Shown: positions 5,990-12,144 of the stretch, piece by piece
Numbering within the stretch: position 1 is the first letter of the stretch
How the letters are laid out: each line of letters starts with the position of its first letter
Program-made: the position numbers and the translations under genes
The notes under the pieces: generated by a model
What the model was told of the DNA's origin: nothing
Seen by the model: the letters and a program-made list of their open reading frames with translations, nothing else
Database searches by the model: none
Virus record (IMG/VR): IMGVR_UViG_3300049916_000661
Span: 1 to 30,547 of that record
From: a virus
DNA length: 30,547 bases
Direction: 5' to 3' (one strand)

Positions 5990-6811
5990 CAGTTTTTGTT
6001 TTAAGTGTTCCCACGTTTCGCCTGACGCAACTTCATTAGGTTTCCACTGCGCATAAGCAATATTGTTACACCATTGTGTTCGATCAGGCCACTTTAGAAC
6101 ATTCAGATCTGTGAAGTCGTGCGCTGCGATATCATACACCATTGATCCTTTATCTAAAGCAACTACTGGTTTTCCTGCAAGAACTGCATCAACGCCTGCA
6201 TTACTGTTAATAGTAACTACTACCTTTGCGCCTTTAACTGCATCTTCAATTGGCATAAAGCGTTCTACATAACTTATGTCTTTTCCATGTATTCTTGGCC
6301 AGCCATCATTAGCTGTTGGGTGCTGTTTTATTTTAATTGGCAAATCTGTAAATTTTCTTATTGAATCAACTATAGTTTGATAAGAAAATCCTCTTCCATA
6401 AATTGATGCATCATTTTTAATTTGAAGAGGTATGAAAATATAATTACCATCGCTATAGTCTAATAATCTTCCATCATTAAAATGTTTATTCCATCTATCG
6501 TTAGGTGAATTTTGATTACAAAAATCTGCGCGGCCGTTAAGTCCATTCCAGCCAAACGACAACCAAAACTTTTCTTTTGATTGCACATTATTTAAATATG
6601 AGTTTTCAATTACTATAACGTTTTTAGCAATTTTTGATAAGCCATAAAAATTTCTACTACCCCAACAAAACGCCACATCGTATTGTTTTCCTATATCGCG
6701 CTCTAAAGTGTAAACATCTATGTCTGCATGACCGTGCTTTTGTAATCCTTTTACAAAATTTTTGATAGGATTAGTGTGGTGATTTAAAGTACAACGCGCA
6801 ATAAATTTCAT
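5969..6811 (-). CDS. GT-B-like capsule-type glycosyltransferase
   Basis: The 280-residue product looks like a GT-B glycosyltransferase of the capsule polysaccharide/Kdo-transferase type. The C-terminal half holds the characteristic donor-site run INSNAGVDAVLAGKPVVALD followed by GSMVYDIA, in the place where such enzymes have an N-S-x-x-G-x-x-A-x-x-x-G-x-P-V motif. The middle has KIKQHP, matching the family's K-x-H-P element. The N-terminal half has a Rossmann-like DVAFCWG strand. It may change host surface glycans or glycosylate phage components; substrate unknown. Confidence 0.65.
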   Translation of the reverse strand: MKFIARCTLNHHTNPIKNFVKGLQKHGHADIDVYTLERDIGKQYDVAFCWGSRNFYGLSKIAKNVIVIENSYLNNVQSKEKFWLSFGWNGLNGRADFCNQNSPNDRWNKHFNDGRLLDYSDGNYIFIPLQIKNDASIYGRGFSYQTIVDSIRKFTDLPIKIKQHPTANDGWPRIHGKDISYVERFMPIEDAVKGAKVVVTINSNAGVDAVLAGKPVVALDKGSMVYDIAAHDFTDLNVLKWPDRTQWCNNIAYAQWKPNEVASGETWEHLKQKLFTNTQT

Positions 6812-6817
6812 AAATTT

Positions 6818-7069
6818 TTACTTCAATATATCTACTTGCTTGGTGTAAAGCGTAAAATATTCGCCAAAGTGTTTATCAAATGTTTTGACTAAATGAGTGT
6901 AATCAGAAGACATCATATCATCCTTAAGCTTTTTTCGCTCATCTTCGTTATAATCTAATTGATGCGCAGTAGAATCTGCTAATCCTATTAGCATATGTGC
7001 GTTACCATCTGGTCCATCTAAATCGATATCCCTTTGGGCTTCTCTAAATGCGGTGTGCCTTATTGCCAT
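6818..7069 (-). CDS. Conserved T4-like small protein
   Basis: An 83-residue soluble helical protein. It contains DLDGPDGNAHMLIGLADSTA, then a Lys/Asp-rich helix, and SSDYTHLVKTFDKHFGEYFTLY. I recall small proteins with a GPDGNA-x-x-L-(M/I)-G start and a DY-x-x-L-x-x-x-F-x-x-x-F-G end in many marine T4-like phages; their function is unknown. The start overlaps the stop of the T5orf172-like gene (TAATGG). Confidence 0.6.
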   Translation of the reverse strand: MAIRHTAFREAQRDIDLDGPDGNAHMLIGLADSTAHQLDYNEDERKKLKDDMMSSDYTHLVKTFDKHFGEYFTLYTKQVDILK

Positions 7070-7737
7070 TATTTAATACGATAGTTGTTGTTGTTTAGTA
7101 TGACGTCAAGCCCCTGATCTTTCATTACTTCAACGATAGGAGTTCCATTAATCAAAAATGCTTTATAGCAAAAATTTGAAGTTCCTACTATAGACCTACA
7201 CGCCTTTGCTATAGTGTTGTACCTTTGCCCATTTACATAGTAGCCATCTTCCTTTAGAACTCCTTCAACAGGCTTAAAGCTATTCCAAGTGTCAACTGTT
7301 AACGATGTTTCACCAATCTTTTTGTATAACTCTCGTTCTAACTTAGCCCAAGAGTTTGATTGCTTTGCTTTCTTAAATTCTACATCTTCAGTATATGTAC
7401 CTAAGTCAATTTCAGCAGATTCATGTTTTAAGTGTTCAATCAAAGCTGTGATTGCATCTACTAAAGTTAGATCTTCATCTAAGATCCATTCTCCTGCGTA
7501 AGGTTGGCGAATGTTGTGAATTAGTTTTTCTACTTCACTCGCCACAGATTCTTTAAACTCCCAAGCTTTGACCACGACATACCCAAACGGCATAATCGTA
7601 CTCGCGTTCTTTTTAAGCTGACCTTCTCTAATAGGAAGATGACCTTTCGATTGAGTGATTCCTACCTTTTTTCTATTCTGAACGTCTACTTCTTCGAGTG
7701 GATCATATGGTTGTCCTATGTATAATACGTGTTTCAT
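7069..7737 (-). CDS. GIY-YIG/T5orf172-like nuclease domain protein
   Basis: The first 105 residues match the T5orf172/MUG113 branch of the GIY-YIG fold: LYIGQP strand, KVGITQ (residues 24-29) as the variant YIG strand, and then R-E-G-Q-L and a conserved E before KLIHN. The C-terminal third has YYVNGQRYNTIAKACRSIVG, which looks like a small DNA-binding helix-turn-helix module of the kind found in homing endonucleases. The product may be a homing-type or defence-related endonuclease; activity is not certain because the catalytic Arg/Glu pair cannot be fixed by eye. A GATAAATA late-type box sits 7 nt before the ATG. Confidence 0.6.
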   Translation of the reverse strand: MKHVLYIGQPYDPLEEVDVQNRKKVGITQSKGHLPIREGQLKKNASTIMPFGYVVVKAWEFKESVASEVEKLIHNIRQPYAGEWILDEDLTLVDAITALIEHLKHESAEIDLGTYTEDVEFKKAKQSNSWAKLERELYKKIGETSLTVDTWNSFKPVEGVLKEDGYYVNGQRYNTIAKACRSIVGTSNFCYKAFLINGTPIVEVMKDQGLDVILNNNNYRIK

Positions 7738-7744
7738 AAAATTT

Positions 7745-7752
7745 TATTTATC
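7745..7752 (-). promoter_or_regulatory. Late-type promoter variant GATAAATA
   Basis: GATAAATA lies 7 nt before ATG 7737 and contains the TAA stop of the upstream gene (7748-7750). The first base deviates from the TATAAATA consensus, so it is weaker evidence than the other boxes. Confidence 0.35.
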
Positions 7753-7951
7753 CACGCATAAAATTCTTAACACAGGACCGTGGTCCATTTGGTACATAGT
7801 ATTTCTTATTGCGTTCCCACGATTCATTAGTAAATACTTGAATCGATCCCGCAGTCTTATGACCATAGTTCATAACACCTCTACGATTACGAGTAGTCTC
7901 ACGTGGAGGTGCACTGTTTAATCCAAGTATAGCTTTTATATTTGCGTCCAT
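7748..7951 (-). CDS. Small basic protein of unknown function
   Basis: A 67-residue soluble protein, rich in Arg, Asn and Lys (PPRETTRNRRGVMNYGHKTA), with one Cys and a FTNESWERNKKYYVPNG segment. No family recognised. The start overlaps the stop of the upstream gene (TAATGG), consistent with translational coupling in the 7.7-9.1 kb run of small genes. Confidence 0.5.
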   Translation of the reverse strand: MDANIKAILGLNSAPPRETTRNRRGVMNYGHKTAGSIQVFTNESWERNKKYYVPNGPRSCVKNFMRG

Positions 7952-8262
7952 TAGCGTGGTAGTATTTTTAAGATTTCAGTTGAAGTATAACCTTCGCTGA
8001 GAAGAAGGCCGATGACTTTTCTAATATCGACATATCCGTAGACATCGTCTCCAGAATCTTCAAGCTCAGGTATATTGGCAAAAATTCCATCGCCAATCAA
8101 ATATGCAACTTCGAAACATGTGTATGGACCATGATCGTGCTTTGGATGACAATAGTTATACGAACTTGCCTGAATCGAAAGTCGGCCATCGCGGAACTTT
8201 ACCGCAGGATTTTGTGGCTTAAGCTTTTCTATATATTCTTTTTGTATATCGTCAGGGTTCAT
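7951..8262 (-). CDS. Small protein of unknown function
   Basis: A 103-residue soluble protein. The central part contains a Cys/His cluster (YCHPKHDHGPYTCFE), which could bind a metal ion, followed by an acidic stretch (ELEDSGDDVYG) and a C-terminal helix (RKVIGLLLSEGYTSTEILKI). I do not recognise the family. It overlaps the upstream gene through ATGA and the downstream one through TAATG. Confidence 0.5.
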   Translation of the reverse strand: MNPDDIQKEYIEKLKPQNPAVKFRDGRLSIQASSYNYCHPKHDHGPYTCFEVAYLIGDGIFANIPELEDSGDDVYGYVDIRKVIGLLLSEGYTSTEILKILPR

Positions 8263-8474
8263 TTGATCCTTCCGCTTTTTACGTATTCTTCTATAGTTGG
8301 AAGACTATCTCGATATTTAATAAGATCAAGAATAAGTTGATTTAAAGATACACGACTATGTTGATGTGGATCGAATAATGCGTTACCGTGAACAATGGCT
8401 TCGACTTCCATCCCAATATTTGTGTGAGATGGAAAGTTTTTTTCGGCGTTATCTGAAACAATAGTAGCAGCCAT
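8259..8474 (-). CDS. Small protein of unknown function
   Basis: The start is ATG 8474, preceded by a strong AAGGAGGTAGCATA ribosome-binding region that is also the coding sequence for the last residues of the upstream gene. The 71-residue product is soluble with an early AATIVSDNAEKNF, a His-containing middle (FDPHQHSRVSLNQLILDL) and a basic end. No family recognised. The longer frame from 8507 would begin inside the upstream gene and lacks a ribosome-binding site. Confidence 0.6.
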   Translation of the reverse strand: MAATIVSDNAEKNFPSHTNIGMEVEAIVHGNALFDPHQHSRVSLNQLILDLIKYRDSLPTIEEYVKSGRIK

Positions 8475-8794
8475 TATGCTACCTCCTTCCAACCAAATGA
8501 TTCGCATAAGAATCGTACTCCATCTACTTCTACGATATCGCCTGTAGAAAGTGAATAGTTACCTGGAGCTCGAAAATCATTTGCGATATTGATTTCCTCC
8601 TCACTTAGCATTTCTTCAGGAGCGTTTAAAATATGAAACACATATTCAGCAACTTCTTCACCGATACGTACGTGATCCATTTTAAAGCTTTGAGGAATAA
8701 CTGCCTCGTAAATTTTAGTACGAGTTGCGAATTCGTCTGCTTCAAACGCATAGCGACTATTAATTGGACGATGTATTTTGATTGAGTTGCTCAT
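8474..8794 (-). CDS. YodL-like small protein
   Basis: The start ATG 8794 follows AAGGAGGTAACTATATA, so the frame is 106 residues rather than the longer one opening at 8842. The C-terminus NYSLSTGDIVEVDGVRFLCESFGWKEV matches in style the M-S-x-G-D-V-[IV]-x-[VI]-[DN]-G-x-x-[YF]-x-x-x-x-x-G-[FW] pattern of YodL-like domains seen on plasmids and phages (quoted motif spans about residues 80-105). The N-terminal part is acidic and helical. Function unknown. The last codons (KEVA) double as the ribosome-binding site for the next gene. Confidence 0.5.
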   Translation of the reverse strand: MSNSIKIHRPINSRYAFEADEFATRTKIYEAVIPQSFKMDHVRIGEEVAEYVFHILNAPEEMLSEEEINIANDFRAPGNYSLSTGDIVEVDGVRFLCESFGWKEVA

Positions 8795-8886
8795 TATATA
8801 GTTACCTCCTTGAGTTTGAGTGTGTAAAGAATTTTGTTCCAAAATGAAGCTTTGCGCTTCAGGCGGGCTTTGTATCGATTTGTCAT
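8794..8886 (-). CDS. 30-residue basic peptide gene
   Basis: ATG 8886 follows GGAGGTAGCATAATT, one of the best ribosome-binding sites in the window, and the stop overlaps the next start (TAATG). The product is strongly basic (MTNRYKARLKRKASFWNKIL then YTLKLKEVTI). Either it is a genuine small protein or a leader that couples translation of the YodL-like gene; both fit the sequence. Confidence 0.5.
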   Translation of the reverse strand: MTNRYKARLKRKASFWNKILYTLKLKEVTI

Positions 8887-8888
8887 AA

Positions 8889-9080
8889 TTATGCTACCTC
8901 CATTTGAGATACTGACCTGACTTGTACGTCTGCCCTGAAGGTGAAGTATGCGTAATAGTCTCTACGATAATCCTTAGCTTGAGCGCGGGTGATTTCAGTG
9001 TGCTCGCCGGTGCGAGTGTTGGTGAGGTCGAATATGTCGCCATATCCTTTGTGGTCGATGATGTATTTTATTTTAGCCAT
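8889..9080 (-). CDS. Small protein, first gene of an early-type unit
   Basis: The start ATG 9080 (MAKIKYIIDHKG) is preceded by AGGA at 7 nt and by a promoter (9108-9136), so the longer frame to 9188, which would include the promoter, is not used. The 63-residue product looks like a small beta-sheet domain (IIDHKGYGDIFDLTNTRTG) followed by a basic/aromatic helix (AQAKDYRRDYYAYFTFR). It ends in MEVA, encoded by the ribosome-binding site of the next gene. Function unknown. Confidence 0.65.
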   Translation of the reverse strand: MAKIKYIIDHKGYGDIFDLTNTRTGEHTEITRAQAKDYRRDYYAYFTFRADVQVRSVSQMEVA

Positions 9081-9097
9081 AATTGTTCCTAACTTGA

Positions 9098-9119
9098 TTA
9101 TGGTACTATTATACCATAA
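9098..9119. promoter_or_regulatory. Operator-like palindrome over the -10 box
   Basis: Perfect 8-bp arms TTATGGTA and TACCATAA flank 6 bp; the TATAAT of the promoter lies across the first arm and the centre. A dimeric repressor bound here would block the promoter. Confidence 0.45.
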
Positions 9120-9136
9120 GAAACGAGTTATGTGAA
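9108..9136 (-). promoter_or_regulatory. Sigma70-like promoter with extended -10
   Basis: TTCACA (9131-9136), a 17-bp spacer, and TATAAT (9108-9113) preceded by TGG, which makes an extended -10. It drives the run of small genes from 9080 to about 7.7 kb. Confidence 0.7.
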
Positions 9137-9183
9137 CAGTTATTTTCGGCCTGCAAGCCCTTAAGGTGCACAAGCTAATAGCA

Positions 9184-9234
9184 GTCAACTACTTAAAAAC
9201 TGCACTTTTTTTCACCTTTTCATAAGTGGTTGAC
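9184..9234. repeat. 12-bp inverted repeat forming a stem-loop
   Basis: GTCAACTACTTA (9184-9195) pairs with TAAGTGGTTGAC (9223-9234) across a 27-nt loop. In RNA from the plus strand the only non-Watson-Crick pair is G-U; in minus-strand RNA it is an A-C mismatch. A competing short stem GCAGT/ACTGC (9181-9203) followed by T7 overlaps the first arm. Confidence 0.45.
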
Positions 9235-9242
9235 TATCAACA

Positions 9243-9365
9243 CTAGAGTAAACTTAACCACATAAAGAGGGCAATAGCGAAAAATACGCTGAATACTCCT
9301 ATAACTACCTTATCGGCTGTCGTAAGTCTACGATCAGCGTTCCTGCTATTCATTGATTTTTTCAT
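9243..9365 (-). CDS. 40-residue single-TM protein
   Basis: The frame runs from ATG 9365, which overlaps the stop of the SemiSWEET-like gene (TAATG), to TAG 9243. The N-terminal half is basic (MKKSMNSRNADRRLTTADK) and the rest is one TM helix (VVIGVFSVFFAIALFMWLSL). It may be an accessory subunit of the upstream transporter-like protein; that is inference from coupling only. Confidence 0.5.
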   Translation of the reverse strand: MKKSMNSRNADRRLTTADKVVIGVFSVFFAIALFMWLSLL

Positions 9366-9634
9366 TATTTTTTATATTTGTAATATACGCAAATCATTAC
9401 TATAACGAATATAGCGCTGAAGATGTAATTTAAACATAGCCAATAATCAAAGCCGAACTTTAAAACAGCATATCCTAACGCTGCAGCATAACCAATTATA
9501 GACATAAAGCATAGACCTATACTCACGTCTTCAACTGATTTTGTTCTAATTGACTTTATTATTTGAGGCCAAAAACATCCGATAAAACAGACGTTATATA
9601 TTATTCCTAAGGTGTTTTCAACAAATCCACTCAT
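9365..9634 (-). CDS. SemiSWEET-like PQ-loop membrane protein
   Basis: An 89-residue three-TM protein with the PQ-loop motif: FWPQIIKSIRTKSVEDVSIG at residues about 21-40, with Pro-Gln at 23-24. Size and topology match bacterial SemiSWEETs, which dimerise into a sugar uniporter, and other one-repeat PQ-loop proteins. Later helices are IIGYAAALGYAVLKFG and IFSAIFVIVMICVYYKYK. Overlaps with the HAD gene upstream and the 40-residue gene downstream put it in one operon. The substrate cannot be inferred. Confidence 0.75.
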   Translation of the reverse strand: MSGFVENTLGIIYNVCFIGCFWPQIIKSIRTKSVEDVSIGLCFMSIIGYAAALGYAVLKFGFDYWLCLNYIFSAIFVIVMICVYYKYKK

Positions 9635-10187
9635 ATAGATCTTTCCAATTTTTTACTCGAGTTACGTTATCGTTTACGTTATAATATTTATTGTATGGTT
9701 GATTTAAGAGAAAAGACTTTAGTCCGAGCTTAGCTCCCACTTCAGCGTTTTCAGGCTTATCCTCAACCCATATGAATTCTGAATCTTCGTACCTCTTTAG
9801 TGCTTCTGTCTTATCAGCTCCACAATCGAGACACTCGATTCGTTCGAAAACTGTTTCTCCAAATACTCTTTTTAGATTTTCTTCGCGTAGTCGTTGAGCA
9901 TAAGGTTCTGTTCCAAGAGATGTAATGCAATGAAATACTGCGCCGTGTTCTTCGTGTAACTTACGAACATACTTAATAGCATCGCCTAATGGAGGTAGAA
10001 AACCAATAGCTGCTGATTCGTTAAAGTGTCTTACAAGAACATCAGCTTCATCGTCTGATATGCCATAAACTTCTGACACCTTATACGAAATCTGAGGACT
10101 TTTCTTAAAGCCTTTACGCTTCATCCACCATTCAAAGGAGTGAACCCATGATAGGAGCACTCCATCACAATCTGTCAATATAATCAT
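9618..10187 (-). CDS. HAD-superfamily phosphatase (5'-nucleotidase-like)
   Basis: The 189-residue product has all HAD motifs: DCDGVL at residues 6-11 (Asp6 nucleophile, Asp8 acid/base), CITS as motif II, a Lys in ADKTEAL as motif III, and WVEDKPENAEVG as motif IV with an acidic pair. The small helical cap after motif I (WWMKRKGF onwards) fits a C1-capped 5'(3')-deoxyribonucleotidase or a similar phage phosphatase. It overlaps the exonuclease gene (ATGA). Role in nucleotide turnover is inferred from neighbours. Confidence 0.75.
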   Translation of the reverse strand: MIILTDCDGVLLSWVHSFEWWMKRKGFKKSPQISYKVSEVYGISDDEADVLVRHFNESAAIGFLPPLGDAIKYVRKLHEEHGAVFHCITSLGTEPYAQRLREENLKRVFGETVFERIECLDCGADKTEALKRYEDSEFIWVEDKPENAEVGAKLGLKSFLLNQPYNKYYNVNDNVTRVKNWKDLYEWIC

Positions 10188-10873
10188 TTTCTATTTTCGT
10201 AATAATAAGTTAGTTCTTCAATCAAGGGATCAATCCAATCTTCTTTGTTTTCTTTAAAAATAATTGGTTTAGGATCTCCATCAACTACCATCAGCGTGAC
10301 GAGTTGATCAATTACAATTCCAGTACGTTCTTCAAACATGATAGCATAAGCGCATTCTTGCATAAAGTAAGAACTAATTTCGCTACGTTCTTTAACTCTA
10401 CCAGCTGTTTTAAAATCGACGATAGATAGTTTACCATCAAATTCAGCGATGCAATCTACTCGTCCTGCAACCTTAAGCTTATCTGAATAAAGAGGGCATT
10501 CTTGCATATAGACTTTACCTACGTTATCATCAATTACTTCTTTTAATGTGTTCCAACTATATTGAACATGCGGCATTTTATCGCCTGGTGTACGAATAAA
10601 GTCTTCTTCGTTATTGATATACCTTTCGGCAATATTGTGAACTGCGGTTCCACGTGTTGTAGCATGACGGGTGATCCTCTTAGCTTCTTCTTCACCAATA
10701 CTTTTACGCCACTTAGCCCACTTCCAACGATCCCTATAACCAAGTGCAGTCGTAATCGAAGGATACTTTTCACCTTCTGGCGTAACGTACGTACGGCCTG
10801 ATTTAAGTGTTTCAGCCTCAAGATCTTGATAGCCAAGATCAACGTTTTCGTGTATGAATTTAGTAGTGTTCAA
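10184..10873 (-). CDS. RecB/Cas4-like PD-(D/E)xK exonuclease
   Basis: The product has the RecB-family nuclease core: RGTAVHNIAERYI (the G-x-x-x-H motif), then GRVDCIAEFDGKLSIVDFKT with the catalytic Asp and D-x-K, and finally the QECAYA motif. Marine T4-like phages often carry such single-domain exonucleases. I favour a TTG start at 10873 (product LNTTKFIHENVD... read as Met), because AAGGA lies 8 nt upstream and conserved-looking sequence begins there; ATG 10921 and ATG 10960 lie deep inside the upstream gene. Product 229 residues. Confidence 0.75.
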   Translation of the reverse strand: MNTTKFIHENVDLGYQDLEAETLKSGRTYVTPEGEKYPSITTALGYRDRWKWAKWRKSIGEEEAKRITRHATTRGTAVHNIAERYINNEEDFIRTPGDKMPHVQYSWNTLKEVIDDNVGKVYMQECPLYSDKLKVAGRVDCIAEFDGKLSIVDFKTAGRVKERSEISSYFMQECAYAIMFEERTGIVIDQLVTLMVVDGDPKPIIFKENKEDWIDPLIEELTYYYENRK

Positions 10874-11102
10874 TTGTATTGTCCTTTCCAGATGCTTTTT
10901 TAATTCCTTTGAGAACGTCATTCCATTCGGTTCCTGCTCGTCTAATTGCTCCAACTGCACCTTGATAATTTAGTCCTGGTGCTCCTATGACATATTCCCA
11001 ATCAGGACCTTCTTCTTTCAAAGTTTTTTCTTTATCTTTATAACTGCAAAACACTTCTTTTGTTTTACCGGTTTTTTCGTTGTATATATCGTATGTAGGC
11101 AT
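10860..11102 (-). CDS. FmdB-like small protein without zinc cysteines
   Basis: The start ATG 11102 gives MPTYDIYNEKTGKTKEVF, the M-P-T-Y-x-[FY]-x-N-x-x-T-G opening of the FmdB-like family; the typical CxxC pairs are replaced (one Cys remains in VFCSYKDKEK), as in phage members. The C-terminus has EWNDVLKGIKKASG, matching the F-x-D-V-L-x-x-I-K-K ending known from cyanophages. Function unknown. It starts two bases before the upstream stop and overlaps the exonuclease gene by 14 nt. Confidence 0.65.
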   Translation of the reverse strand: MPTYDIYNEKTGKTKEVFCSYKDKEKTLKEEGPDWEYVIGAPGLNYQGAVGAIRRAGTEWNDVLKGIKKASGKDNTIEHY

Positions 11103-11103
11103 T

Positions 11104-11652
11104 TTATGTAATGAACCAATGTGGAGTAGTGCGTTTTGACCAAGCCATATTGAATCTTTCTTGTTTTGTTTTGTAAAAGGCACGGTATGACTTAACGGGA
11201 TCGTCAAACATACATTCTGGATTTGATTTCATAGCCAATGGGAACTTAGTTAGTTTACCATTTGGAATGTTTACTGGTGCATCGAATAATTCTTTACGAA
11301 GAATCTGATCTGTTTTGTGAACTTTGCCATAGCGATATGTATATTCGTCACAGAGAGCATCAAACAACTTCCAATGCCAGCGATAGTTTTCGAGCGTTTG
11401 CATAGTCCATACTGTACAAGGATGATACTTATGAACTGCTTTATAAAGTACATTTTCGCGATCATCAGATAAGGCGTAGTATTGTTGAATTGTTTTACCT
11501 GATACTGAACGGCGTTTTTCTGCTTTGCCGTCAAGCATGCGATGAGCAGTTGACAACATCTGTGCAGATTCAATAATCATTTTGACTACATGTTTATCGC
11601 AGTGTTCTTGTGCTGCTTTTACTGGATCTTTATTGAGTACAAATACATTCAT
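11104..11652 (-). CDS. Conserved phage protein with HCDKHVVKM motif
   Basis: A 182-residue soluble protein starting MNVFVLNKDPVKAAQEHCDK, followed by HVVKMIIESAQMLSTAHRML, then a helical part with WTMQTLENYRWHWKLFDALC and a C-terminal RAFYKTKQERFNMAWSKR. This family is widespread in phages and some bacteria in my memory (D-P-x-x-A-A-x-x-x-C-D-K-H start) without an established function. His/Cys/Asp clustering suggests a metal or active site. It has its own promoter (11664-11692). Confidence 0.7.
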   Translation of the reverse strand: MNVFVLNKDPVKAAQEHCDKHVVKMIIESAQMLSTAHRMLDGKAEKRRSVSGKTIQQYYALSDDRENVLYKAVHKYHPCTVWTMQTLENYRWHWKLFDALCDEYTYRYGKVHKTDQILRKELFDAPVNIPNGKLTKFPLAMKSNPECMFDDPVKSYRAFYKTKQERFNMAWSKRTTPHWFIT

Positions 11653-11663
11653 AATATACTTAT

Positions 11664-11692
11664 ATTATACTTTAAGATTACTCTTGTGTACA
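11664..11692 (-). promoter_or_regulatory. Sigma70-like promoter for the 11652 gene
   Basis: TGTACA (11687-11692), a 17-bp spacer, and TATAAT (11664-11669). The -35 box touches the stop codon of the upstream gene, and the predicted leader is only about 5 nt. Confidence 0.65.
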
Positions 11693-12142
11693 CTATAAAA
11701 TTTCTGGAAAGGCTGCTTGAACAAGACTCTTTGTGATTTTTCTATACTTCTTATTTTGAAGATTTATGATAGTTCCGTCTTTCGCTGCACAAAGAATTGC
11801 TGCATCCGGTTCAACAATTGATTCTAAAATAGTAATAAAAGCCTTTTCTTTACGCAATCTATCAATCCCATTTCCTTTAACGCATTTGCCAATTTGCGAA
11901 AATGCGTTTTTCAAAGAACATGGCTCTTTCCCTATTGGACATGCTTCAAATGGAGGTTTACCTTGAGGTAAGTCTAATTCAATTTTATCGTTATAACAAA
12001 GCTGTAAAACAGACTTTACTTGTTTAAAGGCATTGGCCTTAAGATATTCTATTCTTTCGTTTCTGTCTTCGATTTTGCAAATTTCATCGAATACCTCGTG
12101 TATATATTTACTATCTTTCATAATTCCTGTTGCAGTTGGCAT
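11693..12142 (-). CDS. Conserved T4-like protein next to RNase H
   Basis: The start ATG 12142 (MPTATGIMKDSKYIHEVFDE) lies two bases after the RNase H stop. The 149-residue product is mainly helical and has LPQGKPPFEACP in the middle and a C-terminal IVEPDAAILCAAKDGTIINL plus QAAFPEI. Marine T4-like phages carry a family with L-P-x-G-x-P-P-[YF] and a closing A-F-P-x-[IL] (DUF6433-like in my recollection) of unknown function. Its place beside RNase H suggests a DNA-replication or late-transcription accessory role, which is inference. Confidence 0.65.
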   Translation of the reverse strand: MPTATGIMKDSKYIHEVFDEICKIEDRNERIEYLKANAFKQVKSVLQLCYNDKIELDLPQGKPPFEACPIGKEPCSLKNAFSQIGKCVKGNGIDRLRKEKAFITILESIVEPDAAILCAAKDGTIINLQNKKYRKITKSLVQAAFPEIL

Positions 12143-12144
12143 AA

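Larger units (their letters stand above)
9081..9242. other. Gene-free stretch with promoter, palindrome and stem-loop
   Basis: This is the longest non-coding stretch of the window (162 bp). It holds the promoter for the 9080 gene, an operator-like palindrome over its -10 box, and a 12-bp inverted repeat (9184-9234). I see no tRNA and no credible reading frame in it. Confidence 0.7.

Noticed and set aside
9081-9242. tRNA or CRISPR in the gene-free stretch
   Set aside because: No cloverleaf can be drawn and there are no repeated spacers; only inverted repeats and a promoter are seen.
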